Assembly: GCA_026395455.1 (NCBI GenBank)
Contig: JAPLYR010000091.1
Span: 5,835 to 13,995 of the forward strand
Direction: 5' to 3'
DNA length: 8,161 nt
Source: Candidatus Roizmanbacteria bacterium
Lineage (GTDB): Bacteria; Patescibacteriota; Microgenomatia; UBA1406; GWC2-37-13
Part shown: one piece after another, positions 1 through 5,244 of the stretch
Position numbering within the stretch: the first letter of the stretch is position 1
Layout: every line of letters starts with the position of its first letter
Notes under the pieces: model-generated
Database searches by the model: none
What the model saw: only the letters and a program-made list of their open reading frames with translations
Told to the model about the DNA's origin: nothing
Translations under genes and position numbers: made by a program

Positions 1-708
1 AATTATTTTCTGTTGAACTGTTGGGGCAGAAATTGGCATATAGTCCAAAAAGATACCGACAGGTTTGCCAATATTTCGTCCAGTGATTTCTTCAAAAAGT
101 TTTGAGCCCTCAGAAGTAAATGCGAGAGATACTTGTGGTTTTCCTGTCTCTGGATCAAATACAACTGTTGATTTTTTAATATGCTTCCCGTTCATTCCTG
201 TATCTTTATTAAGTCGTTCTAAAAGAGATGCAGTTGTGGCAATTTTTGGATCAAGAGGACCTTCTTCTATAAATCGAAGTTGTGCAGTTTGTCCAATCAG
301 TGTTACAGCTTGAGATACATTTTCAATTCCTGGAAGGTCAACTGAAATTCTCTGCTCATTACCAGATTTGATATTTTGCACTAATGGTTCTGATACACCA
401 AAATAATTTACTCGCTTTTCAATAATATCTCTTGCGGATGCGAGAGCATCCTTCATATCTTCTGCTTTAACACTTTTTGTATCTACTTTAAATACCAAGT
501 GACTTCCCCCTTTGAGGTCAAGTCCCAGTTTTGTTTTAAATTCTTTCTTTATTTGTACGCCAAGGATGGATGTATTTATGGAAAGTGGATTGATGACGAA
601 ATTTACTTTTGATTTATTCACGTTGAATTTAACGGGAATATTTTCTGGCAAACACATACTAACAAGAAGCACAAAAAGTACTAGATAAATAAATCGACGG
701 GTATTCAT
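1..708 (-). CDS. secD: Protein translocase subunit SecD, N-terminal part (cut by window edge)
   Basis: SecD is the membrane partner of SecF. With the SecYEG channel it uses the proton gradient to pull secreted proteins across the membrane. The 236 visible residues start with MNTRRF and a hydrophobic segment at about 6-20 (TM1). The family signature LGLDLKGG is at 61-68. A periplasmic P1-type region follows, with RVNYFGVSEP at 99-108, VDLPGI at 123-128, and FLDYMPISAP at 220-229, which corresponds to the usual 'FLDg..iSAP' element. The remaining TM helices and the stop lie beyond position 1. The ATG is 3 bp after the stop of the upstream winged-helix gene, with no clear Shine-Dalgarno, so it is probably translated by coupling from that gene's mRNA. 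SecF would be expected further left, outside the window. The identification is firm; only the completeness of the gene is unknown. Confidence 0.95.
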   Translation of the reverse strand, partial: MNTRRFIYLVLFVLLVSMCLPENIPVKFNVNKSKVNFVINPLSINTSILGVQIKKEFKTKLGLDLKGGSHLVFKVDTKSVKAEDMKDALASARDIIEKRVNYFGVSEPLVQNIKSGNEQRISVDLPGIENVSQAVTLIGQTAQLRFIEEGPLDPKIATTASLLERLNKDTGMNGKHIKKSTVVFDPETGKPQVSLAFTSEGSKLFEEITGRNIGKPVGIFLDYMPISAPTVQQKII

Positions 709-711
709 AAG

Positions 712-1287
712 TTATTTCATGAGTTCTTCTTCAGAACCGCAAATCATAATTTTTGGTGTACGTAAGAAACGCCATAAGAAAGGATCGTTGTTTCGCTTGC
801 GGAATACAAATTCTTCATCAGTCATTACGGTGTAATCAATTTGTCTTCCACTTGTTTCTTCCATTTTCTTTATAAATGCTTCAATCTCAGGAATGATAAT
901 CATTCCTACAAGGAGAAAGTATACTTCATCTTTTTTGATCGGCTGCTGTTTTATAAATTTGATAGAAAGAGCTGCAAACTTAATCTTCCCAAGTCGAGGA
1001 GCATTTTCATGGACCGCTTGAGGAAACGGACTCATTTTTGCAAATATGCGCAAAAACTCTTCATAGAATATATAAGATTTGTTGAGCGTATAAAACGACT
1101 TATTAAGCCTTTTTTCCTTAAAGAGAATTTTTGCTTTTTCAAGAATATCCAATTCTCGCTTTACGGCATTTACTTCTTCATCTACCGCTCGTACAATATT
1201 TCTCAAATAATAAAGATCAGTATGATGAGTAAAAAATAACTCAAGAATTTTTCTTCTCGTCTTTGAGGGAATAACTGCAGCCAACAT
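712..1287 (-). CDS. Winged-helix protein with degenerate nucleotidyltransferase-like C-terminal domain
   Basis: This is a 191-residue cytoplasmic protein. Residues about 8-68 look like an ArsR-type winged helix: SKTRRKILELFF as helix 1, YYLRNIVRAVDEEVNAVKRELDILEKAKIL as the HTH helices, then a basic wing at 57-67 ending SFYTLNK. Residues about 100-191 resemble the MNT-type nucleotidyltransferase tail often fused to such helices, including VYFLLVGMII at 122-131, IDYTVMTDEEF at 150-160, DPFLWRFL at 168-175 and PKIMICG at 178-184. The catalytic GS and acidic DxD residues expected of an active enzyme are not visible: the 'D-L-L-V-V-G-D' strand reads VYFLLVGMI. I infer a non-catalytic sensor or scaffold domain on a DNA-binding protein. 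It lies 13 bp after the DUF3048 gene and 3 bp before secD. A weak GAAAG lies just ahead of its ATG. What it binds or regulates cannot be read from the sequence. Confidence 0.75.
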   Translation of the reverse strand: MLAAVIPSKTRRKILELFFTHHTDLYYLRNIVRAVDEEVNAVKRELDILEKAKILFKEKRLNKSFYTLNKSYIFYEEFLRIFAKMSPFPQAVHENAPRLGKIKFAALSIKFIKQQPIKKDEVYFLLVGMIIIPEIEAFIKKMEETSGRQIDYTVMTDEEFVFRKRNNDPFLWRFLRTPKIMICGSEEELMK

Positions 1288-1300
1288 ATTCTTTCAAGCG

Positions 1301-2476
1301 TTAATAAGTAACCGTATTTCCAATAGGTAATATTTCTACAAACACTTTCCCTCGCACTATTGATATTTCTTTATCTTTCTCATCATACCATTTCATGCGA
1401 CTTTCAGGATCTGCTTTTTTCCATGTTGCTTTTATTGCATTCCCATTTTGGAACACAAGGGCATCTCCTTCACCTTCTAATGTATATAAGATATGTCCTC
1501 CATCATAACCGTCATTTGCTGGACTTTCTTTTGCAAACACAACAATGATATTTTTTGCATCCAGTTGTTTCCCTGTATTTTTATCTAAATGAGGCTTCCC
1601 TCCGTTGACACGAAGATAGGTATTTTTTGCACTGTTGTAATTCCAGACAACTGCAAAGTCATTTGCAAATGAGTTCCAAAATCCGAGTTGAACTTTATTA
1701 GTTGTCCCTCGCTCAGCGGTTTTAGCATCATCAGCAAATTTCCATGATTCAAATGTTTTATCCCATGCAACTCCTTCTTCATCAACATTTGATAACTCTC
1801 GTTTTGTTTTTGCATAATCCCACAACTTCGCAGTGGAAGAATATACTGTGTGTTCTGTTGCAACGTTGGGAAGTCTTTCGTAATCTCTCCAATAGTAAGG
1901 AAATGGAACGGCAAATTGATCCATATCATTATATGAATTCCATCCTAATTTACGAATAAGTCCAAGTGCATCTGCTTTTGCCCCATTTGCGCACCCAGAG
2001 CCAGTTTCCGCGTCACAATTTGCCCCTCCTACATGGCCGTATAATGGATACTCTCCATATTCTCTAAGCATTTTCATGAAATGAACTCGGGCAGAACGAA
2101 CTGGTCCCATAAGAGATGCATCCTGACAATAAAATAGTGCTAAAAATCGAGTAATGCCTCCTTCTGCAACTGCTTCATACACAACATCTGCTGAGGAAAT
2201 TCCAGATTGAGGACGAGCCTCCACGTGATTTTCAATCGCAACTCCCAGAGGCCTACGAGTTACCCATTTATTTTTTTGAGCAACAGTCATCATCTGTCCA
2301 TTGATAGGACATTCTTCTGTTTTTGGCTCAGTTGATTCTTCTTCAGTGAGAGGAGATGCTTTTTTTGTAACGGTTGCTTGTTTTGAGTTTTGCATTACTT
2401 GCATAATCCCATAGGTGCTCCCAAAAGAAATAACACCTAAAAGAACAGCCAAACCAATTGCTTTTTTAATATCCAT
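1301..2476 (-). CDS. DUF3048 domain-containing membrane-anchored protein (YerB-like)
   Basis: This is a 391-residue extracytoplasmic protein of unknown biochemical role. Residues about 5-27 form an N-terminal membrane anchor (LAVLLGVISFGSTYGIMQV), and no lipobox cysteine is seen. A low-complexity acidic/Thr linker runs to about 70. The DUF3048 N-terminal domain spans about 74-215, with the family hallmarks RPLGVAIENH at 75-84, ARPQSGISSADVVYEA at 87-102, GGITRFLALF at 106-115 and GPVRSAR at 124-130. The DUF3048 C-terminal domain spans about 262-388, with FWNSFANDFAVVWNYN at 266-281. The length matches known family members such as Bacillus YerB, whose exact function is unknown. It follows the DUF4446 gene after 34 bp and precedes the winged-helix gene by 13 bp, which suggests one leftward transcript. 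Cysteines at 117, 154 and 162 lie in the exported part and could pair or bind metal; that is inference. Confidence 0.9.
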   Translation of the reverse strand: MDIKKAIGLAVLLGVISFGSTYGIMQVMQNSKQATVTKKASPLTEEESTEPKTEECPINGQMMTVAQKNKWVTRRPLGVAIENHVEARPQSGISSADVVYEAVAEGGITRFLALFYCQDASLMGPVRSARVHFMKMLREYGEYPLYGHVGGANCDAETGSGCANGAKADALGLIRKLGWNSYNDMDQFAVPFPYYWRDYERLPNVATEHTVYSSTAKLWDYAKTKRELSNVDEEGVAWDKTFESWKFADDAKTAERGTTNKVQLGFWNSFANDFAVVWNYNSAKNTYLRVNGGKPHLDKNTGKQLDAKNIIVVFAKESPANDGYDGGHILYTLEGEGDALVFQNGNAIKATWKKADPESRMKWYDEKDKEISIVRGKVFVEILPIGNTVTY

Positions 2477-2510
2477 AAGAATACATCTTACAAAAAATTA
2501 GTAATAGAAT

Positions 2511-2957
2511 CTATTCTGCTTTTTTAATTGCTTCTAACTCTTCCTGTGTTAACTCGAGAGTTTCTCCTTTTCCTTCCTTTATCTTCTTTGAATATACTCT
2601 TATTCCATCAGGAATATACATAAAGTCGAGAACAATACCACTTTTAAGATCGTTTAACAGTGCAATAACAAAACTCTTTTCTCCCTCAGTTTTTCCAAGT
2701 GCATGAAACTGTACAATCCCTATTTTACGATACATATGGGTAGATGCAATCTGAAGTTCTTGCACCTTTTTTTTTTTTTTTTTTTGCTTGTTTTTGCTCT
2801 TTTCTGCCTCAAAAACTAATAAATCAAGTATTCCATCAATGGAGAGTGCGCCAGATCTTTTAGTCAATCTTCGATAATGGTTTTGTAGCTTTATGACAAT
2901 GAAAGTGCCTAATACGAGCCATCCAAAGATTAGCGCAAGAACGATGTTTACAACCAT
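2511..2957 (-). CDS. DUF4446 family membrane protein with in-frame poly-A tract
   Basis: This is a 148-residue protein from the start chosen here. Residues 2-23 form a TM helix (NIVLALIFGWLVLGTFIVIKL). A basic/coiled linker runs from about 25 to 66, and the DUF4446 domain spans about 76-148. Family features are IGIVQFHALGKTEGEKSFVIALL at 79-101 (matching the usual 'vRYDAF...G..SFaiALLd' pattern), GIVLDFMY at 107-114, RVYSKKI at 120-126 and a final LTQEELEAI at 136-144. The linker contains six lysines (59-64) encoded by an A19 run. The function of DUF4446 is unknown. The reading frame stays open to 3098, but that would overlap the divergent gene at 3012. ATG 2966 lies inside the -10 box, so ATG 2957 is preferred: it sits 7 nt after that -10 and suits a leaderless mRNA. 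The gene heads the leftward run to secD. Confidence 0.85.
   Translation of the reverse strand: MVVNIVLALIFGWLVLGTFIVIKLQNHYRRLTKRSGALSIDGILDLLVFEAEKSKNKQKKKKKKVQELQIASTHMYRKIGIVQFHALGKTEGEKSFVIALLNDLKSGIVLDFMYIPDGIRVYSKKIKEGKGETLELTQEELEAIKKAE
2767..2785 (-). repeat. A19 homopolymer inside the DUF4446 coding sequence
   Basis: The + strand shows 19 consecutive T, so the coding strand has 19 consecutive A. They encode part of Gln58 and Lys59-64. The frame is open at exactly 19. With 18 or 20 residues the frame closes within about 15 codons (TAG or TAA), before the conserved domain. Confidence 0.95.
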
Positions 2958-2964
2958 GCCTTTC

Positions 2965-2993
2965 ATTTTATCCACTTTACAAAGTGCTGTCAA
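2965..2993 (-). promoter_or_regulatory. Sigma70-type promoter for the DUF4446-led run
   Basis: Read leftward, there is a perfect -35 TTGACA at 2993-2988, a 17-bp spacer, and a -10 TAAAAT at 2970-2965 (5 of 6 matches to consensus). The expected transcription start, about 7 nt further on, coincides with the ATG at 2957, so the mRNA should be leaderless. The hexamers and spacing are seen directly; activity is inferred. Confidence 0.75.
2973..2986. promoter_or_regulatory. Perfect 14-bp palindrome in the promoter spacer, candidate operator
   Basis: CACTTTACAAAGTG consists of perfect 6-bp arms around a 2-bp centre. It lies wholly within the 17-bp spacer of the leftward promoter, over the expected -35 region of the rightward one. 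A protein bound here could block both promoters. No regulator is identified; the winged-helix protein encoded at 712-1287 is only a possible candidate. Confidence 0.45.
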
Positions 2994-2999
2994 TATGAT
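2994..2999 (+). promoter_or_regulatory. Candidate -10 box for the small membrane protein gene
   Basis: TATGAT matches the -10 consensus at 5 of 6 positions and ends 12 nt before the ATG at 3012. That predicts a 5' leader of about five nucleotides. No good -35 is seen at 16-18 bp upstream. The box abuts the -35 of the opposing leftward promoter. Confidence 0.45.
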
Positions 3000-3011
3000 T
3001 ACAATTACACC

Positions 3012-3230
3012 ATGCCTAAAAAGACCATGGCGCAAAAGCTTCGAAACAAGACAAAAATGATGGGGTCTTCTCAGACTCTTGCAACTGCTGTTGTACAAAA
3101 TGAATTTTTGGTAGTGGATCCCATGTTCAAAAAAGACCTCTTGAAGAGTATTGTATTTGCGGTGTTGATAACTGCATTTGAAATTGGATTATATTTTATT
3201 TATTATCTTCGTGTATTTGAAAGGAGGTGA
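3012..3230 (+). CDS. Small single-pass membrane protein of unknown function
   Basis: This is a 72-residue protein that I cannot assign to a named family. The N-terminus is strongly basic (MPKKTMAQKLRNKTK, 1-15). A polar stretch with VVQNEFLVVDPMFKKDLLK follows, then one TM helix at about 46-66 (SIVFAVLITAFEIGLYFIYYL), and a short tail ending ERR. The basic residues on both sides leave the topology uncertain. No Shine-Dalgarno precedes the ATG, which fits the near-leaderless promoter proposed at 2994-2999. In-frame alternatives at Met6 or Met16/17 are possible. Its TGA stop (3228-3230) lies inside the Shine-Dalgarno of the DUF5679 gene that starts 9 nt later, so the two are surely cotranscribed and probably coupled. 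The compact pairing with a zinc-ribbon-like miniprotein is the main clue that it is real. Confidence 0.7.
   Translation: MPKKTMAQKLRNKTKMMGSSQTLATAVVQNEFLVVDPMFKKDLLKSIVFAVLITAFEIGLYFIYYLRVFERR
3221..3230 (+). promoter_or_regulatory. Perfect ribosome binding site for the DUF5679 gene
   Basis: AAGGAGGTGA is fully complementary to the standard 3' end of bacterial 16S rRNA. It ends 9 nt before the ATG at 3240 and fixes that start. It overlaps the stop of the upstream gene. No other gene in the window has a Shine-Dalgarno of comparable strength. Confidence 0.9.
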
Positions 3231-3239
3231 AACAAACCT

Positions 3240-3386
3240 ATGGCAACATCAATGTATTGTGTGAAATGTAGAGCAAAAAAAGAAGTGTCTAATCCTGAAA
3301 AAGTTACCATGAAAAATGGTAAACCAGCGATGAAAGCAAAATGCCCAGACTGTGCAACCGGCATGTACAAAATCGGATCTAAGTAA
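3240..3386 (+). CDS. DUF5679 small four-cysteine (zinc-ribbon-like) protein
   Basis: This is a 48-residue protein starting MATSMYCVKC and ending YKIGSK. It matches the DUF5679 pattern: CVKC at 7-10, then Asn-Pro and KVTMKNGKPAMKAKCPDC at 21-38. Cys7, Cys10, Cys35 and Cys38 form two CxxC knuckles that should bind one Zn ion, and the protein ends with the typical G-x-x-M-Y-K-I-G run. The family's function is not established. Its size and basic charge (many Lys) suggest nucleic-acid or ribosome association, but that is inference. The start is fixed by the perfect Shine-Dalgarno. The gene is the second of a two-gene rightward unit and is followed by a strong hairpin terminator, so it is probably well expressed. 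Confidence 0.88.
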   Translation: MATSMYCVKCRAKKEVSNPEKVTMKNGKPAMKAKCPDCATGMYKIGSK

Positions 3387-3472
3387 TTCGATTTATCATC
3401 CAAAAAAAAAGCCATTCTGTAACAGGCATGGTTTTTGTTTTGTAAGTGTTTTTATTAAAAATAAATCTTCTC
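3387..3472. other. Short intergenic region between convergent units
   Basis: This 86-bp stretch is the only gap larger than a promoter spacer. It contains the terminator hairpin at 3402-3436 and an AT-rich remainder. I see no open reading frame, tRNA or repeat in it. Confidence 0.7.
3402..3436. terminator. Bidirectional intrinsic terminator between convergent units
   Basis: The stem pairs GCCAT (3411-3415) with ATGGT (3428-3432, including one G-U pair) and extends through A3407-3410 with T3433-3436. Inside it, CTG/CAG (3417-3419 with 3423-3425) closes a TAA loop. A T-rich tract follows on the right for rightward transcripts. Nine A (3402-3410) give a U9 tail for leftward transcripts. It sits 16 nt after the DUF5679 stop and about 37 nt beyond the stop of the opposing gene at 3473, as expected for a shared terminator. 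Confidence 0.75.
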
Positions 3473-4222
3473 TTATTCTTGCCCGATTAGTTTAAAGGAT
3501 GAAATTATTTGATTAATGAAGAGTCTATTTTCAGGAGTATCTTCTCCTTCTCCTGTGAAGCTTAATCCTGGTCCTTTATTTGTTAATGGATGTAAATATG
3601 TGAGCCAAAGCAACAGCTTTCCATTTGATTTATCTTTTTCAAAACACCCAGAAATGAATCTTCCATTTGCAACAAATGTATCTTGTATTAACGTATTAAC
3701 TAAGCCACACCCTCCCCCTCCAAACCCATCCCCACAGGTAGCTTGAAATTTAATATTGGGAGAAGTATATGTGTAACTTGAAGTTGTTGCTCCATTGCTT
3801 GCATATCTAATCGACTCTACCCAATCTGCAGGTATTTTAAATGTAAATGGCATTCTCCAATTTATATTGTCCTCACATTTGTCATATTGATAACTCTTCC
3901 AATTGACAAGTGGACTCAGAGTGGGATTTAGATTATTGGGGGAAATAATAGTTGCTATTGGTAATGGAATATATGTAGGTGTGGGTGTTGTATGAGTTAT
4001 AGATGTTGGCGCGAGTGTAGGAGTTAAAACTACAGATACATGTGCTGACCTTTTTTGATCTTTAGTTCTAAATAAAAACGATGTTAACCATATCACTGTA
4101 CAAATCAGTATTAACACACCAAGTGATAAGGTTATATTTTTTGCAATCCTCATAAGTCTTCCCTGTGATGAAATTGGTCTCATTGCAGGGTAGACCTGTT
4201 GATCTTTTATATCAGACTCCAT
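3473..4222 (-). CDS. Single-pass surface protein with Thr/Pro-rich stalk, unknown function
   Basis: This 249-residue protein has a polar cytoplasmic N-terminus (1-25), a TM helix at about 30-51 (ITLSLGVLILICTVIWLTSFLF), and a Thr/Pro-rich stalk at about 64-105 (repeated TPT, PTP and APT). Its globular extracytoplasmic domain spans about 107-249, with an N-W-K-S-Y opening, the PADWVESI element at 131-138 and the ending NRLFINQIISSFKLI at 232-246. Stalked proteins with this 'W-K-x-Y ... P-x-D-W ... Q-I-x-S-F-K' layout are common in CPR genomes and somewhat resemble PsbP-like domains; I infer a remote relation only. Four exported cysteines (116, 163, 172, 193) and a glycine-rich loop GDGFGGGGCG (164-173) suggest disulfides. 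It starts 9 bp after the thpR stop with no Shine-Dalgarno, so Met14 or Met24 remain possible starts. It is the last gene of the leftward unit. Confidence 0.75.
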   Translation of the reverse strand: MESDIKDQQVYPAMRPISSQGRLMRIAKNITLSLGVLILICTVIWLTSFLFRTKDQKRSAHVSVVLTPTLAPTSITHTTPTPTYIPLPIATIISPNNLNPTLSPLVNWKSYQYDKCEDNINWRMPFTFKIPADWVESIRYASNGATTSSYTYTSPNIKFQATCGDGFGGGGCGLVNTLIQDTFVANGRFISGCFEKDKSNGKLLLWLTYLHPLTNKGPGLSFTGEGEDTPENRLFINQIISSFKLIGQE

Positions 4223-4231
4223 ACTTATGAT

Positions 4232-4765
4232 TTATACTAATGGAAACTCTTCTATTTTTACAAATTTTCTTCCTTCACTGCTTTTTGAACTCGCATATAA
4301 AGTGAGCGCGTCAACTGGATATGAAATGTCTATCTCTGTTTTTTCTAAAATCTTTCTCAGAAGAAAAAATTGTTGTTTTGAAGAACGAGGTGCACGACCA
4401 ATACAGGTATGAAACACAAATTCTCTTTGTTTTACGAATGTTGGATAAGTTGTTTCAAGAGAATGTACTATTTCATCAATTTTTTTCTCTCTCCTATATG
4501 TCATATGGAGAACAAGTTCTGTTGTTTGAAACATATCAAGTCCCGTTCCATACAGTGTAAAGCGTTCTTTATCAAAAAGTGTTGTCTTTATGGAATCTTT
4601 GAGTTTTTCAACATCTTCAACCTCTCCAAAAAATTGGAATGTTGCATGATATAGATCAGGATGAGTCCATCTAAAAGATGGATATTTTCTAATCAGAGGA
4701 ATAAGTTGTTTATACAGAGACTCTCGCTGTGTTTGTGGAAGCTCAATCCCTAAAAATAGGCGCAT
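4232..4765 (-). CDS. thpR: RNA 2',3'-cyclic phosphodiesterase (2H superfamily, LigT/ThpR)
   Basis: This is a 177-residue cytoplasmic enzyme of the 2H phosphoesterase family, which opens 2',3'-cyclic phosphates on RNA ends to 2'-phosphates. The family length is about 175-190, so the gene is complete. The N-terminus MRLFLGIELP and FRWTHPDLYHATFQFFGEV (31-49) are typical. The first H-x-T motif is His40-Ala-Thr42-Phe. The second is His119-Thr-Cys121-Ile followed by GRAPR: the histidine is kept but the usual Thr is Cys. The pocket should therefore still have both catalytic histidines. Whether it acts on tRNA halves, as in tRNA repair or ligation, or on other cyclic nucleotides is not shown. Its start overlaps the 3' end of the nucleotidylyltransferase gene by 23 bp, with no Shine-Dalgarno, which implies translational coupling. 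Confidence 0.88.
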   Translation of the reverse strand: MRLFLGIELPQTQRESLYKQLIPLIRKYPSFRWTHPDLYHATFQFFGEVEDVEKLKDSIKTTLFDKERFTLYGTGLDMFQTTELVLHMTYRREKKIDEIVHSLETTYPTFVKQREFVFHTCIGRAPRSSKQQFFLLRKILEKTEIDISYPVDALTLYASSKSSEGRKFVKIEEFPLV

Positions 4766-5228
4766 AGGTTATAAGTTGTGAACTTGAAAATGATGATAAA
4801 TAAGGAACAATTAATAGCTCAGCGTTAACGGTTTGTGCTAATTTCTTCTTTTGTGATTCTATAGAATCACCTGAAGTAATCGCAATAACCGATGGATGGA
4901 TTTCTTTAATAATCTTTTCGTAGTCTTCATTTGGATTTTTTAGTAGCGGTAATAGTATTATGTAGTCAACATAGGTAAGTGCCGCTAGAATCTCCGCTCT
5001 TTGTTGTTGAGTGTGAACTGGTTTTTTCTTTTTTACCTGCATAATAAATGCATCAGATTCCAACAACAGTATCAACGTCTCCCCTGCTGTACGTGCCTTT
5101 TGCATAAAAGATACATGTCCATAATGAAGGATGTCAAAACACCCACCAGCCAATACGACTTTTTTTGTTTTATCAATTTTAATATCCTTCAAAGATTCAA
5201 GAGGGAAGATTTTATGATCAAAATTCAT
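4743..5228 (-). CDS. Cytidylyl/adenylyltransferase family protein (HldE C-terminal/TagD-like)
   Basis: This 161-residue protein with a nucleotidylyltransferase fold transfers a nucleotidyl group from CTP or ATP to a phosphorylated substrate. Visible features are VVLAGGCFDILHYGH at 24-38 (the GxFDxxHxGH signature, His35 and His38), ESDAF at 57-61, QQRAEILAALTYVDYI at 75-90, and SSFSSSQLI at 144-152, which matches the late 'I-S-T-T/S-x-I-I' loop. The order resembles the ADP-heptose synthase (RfaE/HldE) C-terminal domain and glycerol-3-phosphate cytidylyltransferase. No kinase domain is fused and no other heptose gene is nearby, so the substrate is open. The frame continues to 5354, but the extension would run into the divergent gene at 5245. 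ATG 5228 is 6 nt after a perfect TATAAT, so a leaderless start is favoured. It leads the three-gene leftward unit. Confidence 0.85.
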   Translation of the reverse strand: MNFDHKIFPLESLKDIKIDKTKKVVLAGGCFDILHYGHVSFMQKARTAGETLILLLESDAFIMQVKKKKPVHTQQQRAEILAALTYVDYIILLPLLKNPNEDYEKIIKEIHPSVIAITSGDSIESQKKKLAQTVNAELLIVPYLSSFSSSQLITYAPIFRD

Positions 5229-5230
5229 TA

Positions 5231-5236
5231 TATAAT
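5231..5236 (+). promoter_or_regulatory. -10 box (TATAAT) for the DUF4012-rplY unit
   Basis: A perfect TATAAT ends 8 nt before the ATG at 5245, which puts the expected transcription start at or within a base or two of the start codon. No convincing -35 is seen 16-18 bp upstream; that region lies inside the opposing gene. The box shares bases with the leftward -10. Confidence 0.6.
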
Positions 5237-5240
5237 TATA
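5235..5240 (-). promoter_or_regulatory. -10 box (TATAAT) for the nucleotidylyltransferase-thpR unit
   Basis: Read leftward, a perfect TATAAT (5240-5235) is followed by 6 nt and then the ATG at 5228. This gives a leaderless mRNA. The hexamer is preceded by TG directly, without the one-base gap of a true extended -10. No consensus -35 is evident. Confidence 0.6.
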
Positions 5241-5244
5241 CAGT

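Noticed and set aside
65..313. Open frame on + strand, 82 codons
   Set aside because: It is antisense to secD, whose protein motifs are clear on the other strand.
841..1239. Open frame on + strand, 132 codons
   Set aside because: It is antisense to the winged-helix gene, with Phe/Lys/Ile-rich composition typical of a shadow of AT-rich coding DNA.
2477..2510. Possible -10 (TAAGAT) ahead of the DUF3048 gene
   Set aside because: It has two mismatches to consensus and no -35. The 34-bp gap is better explained by cotranscription with the DUF4446 gene.
2503..2515. Palindrome AATAGA-A-TCTATT at the end of the DUF4446 gene
   Set aside because: It is a short AT-rich dyad overlapping a stop codon, without a following U-tract. 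In DNA this AT-rich it is likely chance.
2958..3098. Upstream extension of the DUF4446 reading frame (open to 3098)
   Set aside because: It would overlap the divergent gene at 3012 and pass through a near-consensus promoter. The extension lacks homology-like character, and the TM helix follows naturally from ATG 2957.
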